This document shows positions 19,128 to 23,875 of a stretch of DNA of 23,875 nt, piece by piece. Under the pieces are notes generated by a model. The model was given only the letters and a program-made list of their open reading frames with translations, had not been told where the DNA came from and made no database searches. Every line of letters starts with the position of its first letter. Within the stretch, counting starts at the first letter, position 1. The stretch covers positions 717,110 through 740,984 of the forward strand of contig BFEA01000489.1 in the NCBI GenBank assembly GCA_003427395.1, given 5' to 3'. The position numbers and the translations under genes are program-made. This DNA is from Chara braunii. Lineage: Eukaryota > Streptophyta > Charophyceae > Charales > Characeae.

Positions 19128-19134
19128 TTTATAA
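19128..19134 (-). promoter_or_regulatory. TATA-like box upstream of the transposase relic
   Basis: The minus strand reads ATTATAAACGG. It lies about 400 bp upstream of the ATG at 18726, but only about 140 bp upstream of where the extended open frame of the transposase begins (about 18990). This favours the longer reading of that gene. It is a single motif, so support is weak. Confidence 0.25.
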
Positions 19135-19184
19135 TCCTATGCAGTGGGCCGCGGGGGGCGAAAGGGAATCGTCCTTGGGAGGCC

Positions 19185-19285
19185 ACTCCTAGGATAGGTG
19201 GAATGACGGAAGGATTTCCCTCCGAAGTTCCGAAGGAAATTTCCTTCGGGCCCGAGGACGCTGTAAGGAGTGTCTAACGAGCCCC
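19185..19285. mobile_element. Right-hand end of an element related to the 21768-22222 MITE
   Basis: The last 20 bases (AGGAGTGTCTAACGAGCCCC, 19266-19285) are identical to the right terminal inverted repeat of the MITE at 21768-22222. A GGATAGGTGGAA segment upstream (19193-19204) is also shared with the same end of that MITE. Between them is a perfect 18-bp palindrome, CGAAGGAAATTTCCTTCG (19231-19248). No matching left end was found to the left in the window. The element this end belongs to therefore extends leftward, toward the Harbinger transposase, and may be that transposon. Confidence 0.65.
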
Positions 19286-19626
19286 ACAATCGCAAATTAT
19301 ATGTGAGCCAATTTGTGATTATACGACACTTCCAGTCACACAGCATACCCGTACATGTCACAAAACAGAACGGACACAGTCCCAACCTGCTCTAGGAATG
19401 TGATTCTACGGGCCGAGGGATCACACAAAATGATGCATAAAATCATAGCTGCAGCGGAAGTGTGCGGTGCGCCCGGAGCGGTGCGCTGGTCAGCGATGCG
19501 CAGAAAAAAAATTAAAAATAAAAATGAAAAGAAATGAAAAGGAAGAAAGAGAGAAAGAAAGAAAGAAAAGAAAAGAAAAGAAGAGAAAGCGGCTGTGAGG
19601 TGTGAGAGCGCATGCACGTGCGCCCG

Positions 19627-19630
<4 letters not shown>
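19286..19630. other. Non-coding stretch with a purine (GAAA) tract
   Basis: From about 19502 to 19590 the plus strand is a run of A and G with AAAAGAAAG patterns. The rest shows no frame with a motif. Confidence 0.5.

Positions 19631-19699
<69 letters not shown>
19631..19699. repeat. (AG)n microsatellite
   Basis: Uninterrupted AG dinucleotides, about 34 copies. Confidence 0.97.
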
Positions 19700-19701
<2 letters not shown>

Positions 19702-19939
19702 CTGCACAGAATTAGCAAGGGCCTCCTCACCATGAACCAGGCACAGCTCACACCCGTGCTAGGCAGCTAGGGTTATGGCATGCCAAGTATATATGCTGTT
19801 GATTCACATTAAGGTCCGTGCTTCAGCAGTTATGGGACCACTGAGCACGTGAATTTCTGGGCAGTAGCAGGCCAGCTCACCACGTGCTTTTCACAAGTTT
19901 TCAGGGCTTCCCTCCACTACTACCAAACGTGGAAAACTG

Positions 19940-20201
19940 GAATGAATATTCTGCTAGAACATGGAACCATACGGCGCCATATGTTTTGTCTTGTGTGCAA
20001 GTGGTGAAGAAGAAGCAAGGCCCTTAGGGCCACTGCTCGTAGGAAATGAAACAAAAGAAAGAGAGGAATGAATCTTCTGCTAGAACATGGAACCATACGC
20101 CACCATATGTTTTGTCTCTTGGGCAAGTGGTGACGAGTGGAGCAAGGAGCAAGGCCATTAGGGCCACTGCTCGTAGGAAAAAGAAACAAAAGAAAGAGAG
20201 A
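19940..20201. repeat. Tandem duplication of a 126-bp unit, with a third diverged copy further on
   Basis: Unit 1 (19940-20065) and unit 2 (20066-20201) both begin GAATGAAT and share CTGCTAGAACATGGAACCAT, CCATATGTTTTGTCT, a GGGCCACTGCTCGTAGGAAA segment and a terminal AAACAAAAGAAAGAGAG. Unit 2 has a small insertion (GAGTGGAGCAAG). A third, weaker copy lies at about 20683-20740 (GAATCTTCCCCTAGAATATGG, then CCGCCATGATTTTTGTCTTTTGTGCA), inside the foldback element. No coding role is apparent. Confidence 0.85.
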
Positions 20202-20289
20202 GCTACGATAGTTGTAACTTGTAACCTATAACTGCAGGAAAACAGACCTGACTTCGGATCCAGAACATATATTGTGGGCCTGCTTTCGG

Positions 20290-20819
20290 GCCTCGCCACA
20301 CCACTCTTGAAACGGGGAAATATGTCAAGAGCTGTCAGACGTTCTCAAGAGTTGGGTTTTCAAGAGTTTTCAGCCCCTCGTCACACAGCACTCTCGAAGG
20401 CGATGCCGTTGGACACAGGATTAAAAACAATAGTCATACAGCTTTGTTTTTTTCTCATGGCGTCAGGATAATGGCCTGACAACTGTTGAAAATCGATAGT
20501 CCGTCAAGGGTTCGGCCAAGGACGCTTGGAAACGAATGTGTTGCAGGCTGGGGTTTCCAATCTTTCAAAAAAGCTGCTCTTGAAAGGGTTTCAAGAGCCA
20601 CTCTGACAGCTCTTGAGTGCCCCAAGTGTCAAGAGGCTGTGGGCCTCGCTGCACTACTCTTGAAATGTGCAAAAAAGACAGTGAATCTTCCCCTAGAATA
20701 TGGAAAGATGCACCGCCATGATTTTTGTCTTTTGTGCATGTCGAGAGTAGTGCAGCGAGGCCCTGTGTGGCGATGCAGCAGCTCTTGAAAAAGAGTTTTC
20801 AAGACTGGTGTGGCGAGGC
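20290..20819. mobile_element. Foldback (inverted-repeat) element with nested palindromes
   Basis: The outer arms are GCCTCGCCACACCACTCTTGAAA (20290-20312, first 20 bases identical in kind) and its inverted counterpart at 20797-20819, differing at one position. Nested inside is a perfect 20-bp inverted pair at 20641-20660 and 20744-20763 (GGGCCTCGCTGCACTACTCT and complement). Short palindromes built on CTCTTGAAA/TTTCAAGAG recur, for example around 20577-20598 and 20782-20804. This is the structure of a non-autonomous foldback or MITE-like element. No target duplication was identified and boundaries are approximate. Confidence 0.65.
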
Positions 20820-21160
20820 GCTTACTCTCCCACGTCTCTTGAGATGTTGGGACCCTTGCAGATGCACTGCTAGGGTCCTTCGAGAAAAAGACTTCAACAA
20901 GGAATAGGTGGCCCCAATTTTTTTTTTCTTTGCCCTTAGATTTTTTGGAAGGGAGGGGCACCATTGGCTACCTCAGCCAGCCCTCTCCGAATATTTTTTT
21001 CTTACCCCATTTATTGGGGTGTGCGGCATCACGTTCGCGCACATGCTTGCGCGTGCGCTATGCGCAGATGATGTGCCGCAGGTATGATAAAAATACATCC
21101 CTTCTTCCTGTTTTTTTTCCTTTTTTTCTTACAAGAGCTGCCCACCAAACATCAAATTCT
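20820..21160. other. Non-coding stretch, T-rich runs
   Basis: Several runs of 7-9 T (20918, 20994, 21112) and an alternating purine-pyrimidine patch rich in GCGC/CGCA (21033-21068) are present. No frame with a motif was found. Confidence 0.45.
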
Positions 21161-21378
21161 TTGTTTTTGTTTCCACAAAGAAACACGTCTAAAAGAAAAA
21201 CGCAATTGCCGGGACCTCCAGAGGTTCCTGCAAAATACGTAACCCCGCGGCTATCCAAGCCACTGACAGTTACATGGCGATTTGGGTGAATACACAAATT
21301 ACGTAGCCCTTGTGACACAAAAACTGACCTACAATTTACGATTTTATGAAAATGCGTGCTAGTGTGAGTATGCCCTCA
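21161..21378. repeat. Diverged partial copy of the 22801-23197 element
   Basis: The stretch matches 22955-23197 in order: TTTGTTTCCA, AAAGAAAAACG, GGGACCTC, GCAAAATA-GTAA, CCCGCGGCT, a CTGACA-TTAC segment, then TAGTGTGAGT-TGCCCTCA at the end. Its last 23 bases are the inverse complement of the left terminus of the full element at 22801. The left half is missing or too diverged to see. Confidence 0.75.
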
Positions 21379-21767
21379 CTCTGCCACTCACCCGTCCCCC
21401 ACCCCTCCCACACACGTCACACTAATCCAAATACATGGCTTGTGGGATCTCCCTCGTGGATTCGAGCTTCGATCTGCATTTCAACAGTTCACGGGTGCCG
21501 ACGCAGTGACTTGAATGGATTGCAGACAGCATGCCTGCAACTTCGAACTTGGATCTGTATTTCAACTGAAAACAGAAATGGAAGACATCTCTCCTGGTTC
21601 CTGAAAACATGGGGCGGTCCCCCACCGGCGGCCCCAACCCTGCACCCTAAACGCTAGGACAAAGGCCTGGGGCAAACATGCCGTTACCTCCCTCCTTCGA
21701 GAGAGGTAAGAGAGGTAGAAAGCTATGCTTGCAGGGTTACCCTGTATAGCCTTAGGAGTAGTGCTAG
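21379..21767. other. Non-coding stretch with a duplicated ~26-bp motif
   Basis: CTTCGATCTGCATTTCAAC (21468) recurs as CTTGGATCTGTATTTCAAC (21548), about 80 bp apart, suggesting a diverged tandem duplication. Nothing else was recognised. Confidence 0.5.
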
Positions 21768-22222
21768 GGGGCTCCTTAGACACTCCTATTGAAATCCTCG
21801 GGCAAAAGGAAAAATTCCCTTTGGTTCAAAAGGAAATTCAGGCCCTTCGTTCCACCTGTCCTCGGGGACGTCGCCTGAGGACATTTCCTTCGAGCGATGT
21901 CAGAAAAGAAAAAGAAAAGAAAAAAAAAAATCAAATATGCTTGAGGCCTTCAGCCAATAGGGTGCTGCCACAATCCAGATTCTCGGTTGTAACGTCTCTC
22001 TACCCATGTGCCTGCTCCTCTCCGTGAAACGTGGATTCCTTTTGCCCAAGGGACCTCGTGAGGTCCCTTGGGCAAAAGGAAGAAATAGCTGGGGAATCCT
22101 TGCAGCCCAAGGAATTTCCTTCGGAGTGTTTTCACTTTTTTTTCTGACTGCATCCCCGAGGATAGGTGGAACGAACAATTCCTCAGGGACTCTACGCGTC
22201 CGAGGAGTGTCTAACGAGCCCC
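21768..22222. mobile_element. MITE, 455 bp, 20-bp terminal inverted repeats, TAG flanks
   Basis: The left end GGGGCTCCTTAGACACTCCT (21768-21787) and the right end AGGAGTGTCTAACGAGCCCC (22203-22222) are inverted repeats with one mismatch. Both sides are flanked by TAG (21765-21767 and 22223-22225), a putative 3-bp target duplication. 3-bp duplications are known for PIF/Harbinger (usually TWA) and CACTA elements. A second inverted pair lies further in (CGTTCCACCTGTCCTCGGGG near 21848 and its complement near 22152). The interior holds a 46-bp near-perfect palindrome (22036-22081; 22-bp arms, 2-bp loop). There is no coding capacity, so it must be mobilised in trans. Confidence 0.85.
22036..22081. 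repeat. 46-bp near-perfect palindrome inside the MITE
   Basis: Arms TTCCTTTTGCCCAAGGGACC plus TC (22036-22057) and their exact complement (22060-22081) are separated by only GT. Such a structure can extrude as a cruciform or, if transcribed, form a small hairpin RNA. Confidence 0.93.
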
Positions 22223-22332
22223 TAGGTCGTAAAAGGAAAAATATGTTTTCCATGACATGGCAGAACGCCAGTTAAAAAAAATACGTGCGATGAGAGAAAA
22301 TATATATAGCTGTCCCCCAATGAGGAAAAGAC

Positions 22333-22681
22333 AAAACTATGGCGCAGTCACGAAAGCAGTTTGCAATCGCATTTAAAACTGTGTCTTAGCAGTTTAGTCA
22401 GGGCCTGAGTTTCAAATGCAGTTGAAACTCGGGCTGGCCTTTTTCAGGCGTGGCCGAGACATCTCGGGCGTGGCCCCGCCACGCACGGGGAGGGGGTGGG
22501 AAAAAAAATAAAAAAAGCAGAAAAAAACGGAAAAAAAAGGGGCCACGTGCCTGACTGAACTGCTAAAAAAGGTCAGCCCGAGTTTTAGCTGAATTTGAAA
22601 CTCGGGCCCTGACTAAAAAAACTGCTAAAACGCAGTTTGAAATGCAATTACAAACTGTAACCCTGAAAACACCGTAGTTTT
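22333..22681. mobile_element. Foldback MITE, about 350 bp with arms of about 100 bp
   Basis: The left arm (22333 to about 22445) and right arm (about 22565-22681) are inverted repeats over nearly their whole length: AAAACTATGGCG against CACCGTAGTTTT at the tips, then CAGTTTGCAATCGCATTT, TTAGCAGTTTAGTCAGGGCC and GAAACTCGGGCTGGCC with their complements. Each arm also folds on itself (CCTGAGTTTCAA against TTGAAACTCGGG). The loop has two more hairpins, CCGAGA-CA-TCTCGG and GCGTGGC-CCC-GCCACGC. No coding frame is present. Exact ends and target duplication are uncertain. Confidence 0.85.
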
Positions 22682-22800
22682 CTCGAAAGAAAAAAGGTGC
22701 TGGCAGAAGTGTCAGCAGGAGATCAGGTTTTGATTTCCAAGTGGGTACTACCTGACAGGAGGATTATGTAATCCCAGCGTTTTTAGGGAGCACACTACTT

Positions 22801-23197
22801 TGAGGGCATACTCACACTAGCACGTACTTCCACAAATTTTACTTATGTGAATTTGCATTTATATGGCACCTGCGGATCAGGGCAGGGTCGCGACCTGGCC
22901 TTGAGATGTGAAAATACGTTATGTGCAGTCAGACAGCACAATGCACTTTAAAACTTTTTTTTTGTTTCCAGAAAGCAGTAGAGGAAAAAGAAAAACGATT
23001 TTGCAGGGACCTCTTGCGGGGACCTCTTGTGGGGACCTCTGGAGGTCCCCGCAAAATATGTAAGCCCGCGGCTCCAGGCCGCTGACATTTACGTGCCCTT
23101 TTGTGTGAACACCCAAAATACGTGCCTCTTGTGACTCTAAAAACTACATAAAATTTGCGATTCTGCGAAAATACATGGTAGTGTGAGTGTGCCCTGA
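22801..23197. mobile_element. Terminal-inverted-repeat element, 397 bp, non-autonomous
   Basis: The left end TGAGGGCATACTCACACTAG (22801-22820) pairs with the right end, whose complement reads TCAGGGCACACTCACACTAC, giving inverted repeats of about 26 bp at roughly 80 per cent identity. The interior has three tandem 13-bp units starting GGGACCTCT (near 23008-23041), the last forming a palindrome GGGGACCTC-TG-GAGGTCCCC. A diverged partial copy lies at 21161-21378. There is no coding frame; the superfamily is not determined and no target duplication is clear. Confidence 0.7.
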
Positions 23198-23798
23198 GTC
23201 ACAATCCCCCTATTTTCGGTCACTTGTCTCGGCTGTTGGATTAGCTTGCTACACCAGCTGGACCTACAAGATTTTGGGACAAATTGATTTCATTGAAGGT
23301 TTGAAAACTGTGCCTCTGAGCTAGATGCAGTTAAATCACCAGTACTTCCTTTTTTTTTTCTTTCTTTTTTTAACTCCACAAAATATGCTTTATTCAAGTT
23401 GTAAACCTGGGTAGCACACCGAGCACGTTCGGTGCCCCCACATCTGAACGTGTTCGGACGTTCGGCCGAGCGGGGAACGAACGTTCGGTCCGAGTGCAGA
23501 ATCGGCCCCCCCGAACGTATTTCCGCCAGCCCGCTACCGGGGCCATTTTGGCCATTCCGGTTGGCAGGGGCTGTGGGGGGGGTCAGCGCTTGGCGGGAAC
23601 AAACGGGGGGGGGTGGGGGGGCGGCAAATTCGAAATCCAAACTGCCCCCCCCTGATTTTCGAGAGAGGGCCAGTTTGGGTGGCCGCCCGTCCGTCGTCGC
23701 CATCGCACTGCGAGCAACCCTTCGCCATCTGTGGCCCGTCCGTCGCTGCCTGCTGTGGCCACCTGCCCATCCGCCGTCGCCATCACCATCGCCGGTAA

Positions 23799-23801
<3 letters not shown>
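23198..23801. other. GC-rich stretch, no supported gene; cluster of ACGTTCGG motifs
   Basis: Between 23420 and 23520 the motif GTTCGG or its complement CCGAAC appears about six times, including a 10-bp palindrome CGAACGTTCG near 23478-23487. From 23560 there are G-runs (up to 8) and then a CGTCGCCATC-rich stretch. A strong splice-donor-like GGTAAGTAAG lies at about 23793-23802, so an exon on the plus strand may end there. Frames on both strands are low-complexity, so I call none. Confidence 0.4.

Positions 23802-23875
<74 letters not shown>
23802..23875. repeat. (AG)n microsatellite running off the window edge
   Basis: Uninterrupted AG dinucleotides to the last base of the window; the full length is unknown. 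Confidence 0.97.

Noticed and set aside
21900-22253. Open frames across the MITE on both strands
   Set aside because: They result from inverted repeats without stops; the element has the structure of a non-coding MITE.

Overview
This window is nuclear DNA from a eukaryote, most likely a streptophyte (green plant or charophyte alga). Reasons: a Ty3/gypsy LTR retrotransposon with an initiator-tRNA-Met type primer-binding site, a PIF/Harbinger-type transposase, a trihelix/SANT-like protein, many short inverted-repeat (MITE-like) elements, long GA/CT microsatellites and an assembly gap of Ns inside one of them. The composition and the protein families remind me of the Chara braunii genome. That is an impression from memory, not a database result. 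I see no intact conserved gene and no tRNA or rRNA gene.

Region 1 (1-8456, minus strand): one long, decayed Ty3/gypsy element read from right to left. In order it has a primer-binding site (8170-8183), gag (8089-6866, ending in a CCHC zinc knuckle), protease (active-site Asp replaced by Gly), reverse transcriptase (YMDD still present), RNase H, a Cys/His-rich spacer, integrase (DDE residues still present) and a GPY/F-type integrase C-terminus. A very long C-terminal extension with no recognised domain then runs off the left edge. At least eleven premature stops and several frameshifts make it non-functional as it stands. No 3' LTR is visible. A short LTR-like segment lies right of the primer-binding site, and a coding-like open frame (8827-8453) abuts its far side.

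Region 2 (8828-11630): mostly anonymous DNA. It holds a 102-bp imperfect dyad carrying two opposed CCAAT boxes (10075-10176), purine-rich tracts, and one small open frame behind a TATA-like box (10757-11101).

Region 3 (11631-19285): a broken plus-strand gene with a Myb/SANT (trihelix)-like domain (11631-12697), a block of simple repeats and minisatellites (13112-14521), a second broken plus-strand gene of unknown family (14724-16353), and a convergent, broken minus-strand Harbinger-type DDE transposase (18726-17407, possibly starting further right). SANT-like protein plus DDE nuclease is the usual two-protein set of PIF/Harbinger transposons, so the region may be one decayed autonomous element. 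A terminal inverted repeat at 19266-19285, oriented as a right-hand end, fits but does not prove this.

Region 4 (19286-23875): no gene. It is packed with small palindromic or foldback elements: a 126-bp tandem duplication (19940-20201), a nested inverted-repeat element (20290-20819), a 455-bp MITE with matching 3-bp flanks (21768-22222), a 350-bp foldback with about 100-bp arms (22333-22681), and a 397-bp terminal-inverted-repeat element (22801-23197) with a diverged partial copy at 21161-21378. GA microsatellites lie at 19631-19699 and 23802-23875.

Overall this is a graveyard of mobile elements. The points most worth checking are the long uncharacterised extension and Cys-rich spacer of the gypsy element, the concentration of TAG stops at former CHG sites, the unknown gene at 14724-16353, and the link between the Harbinger transposase and the MITE family.
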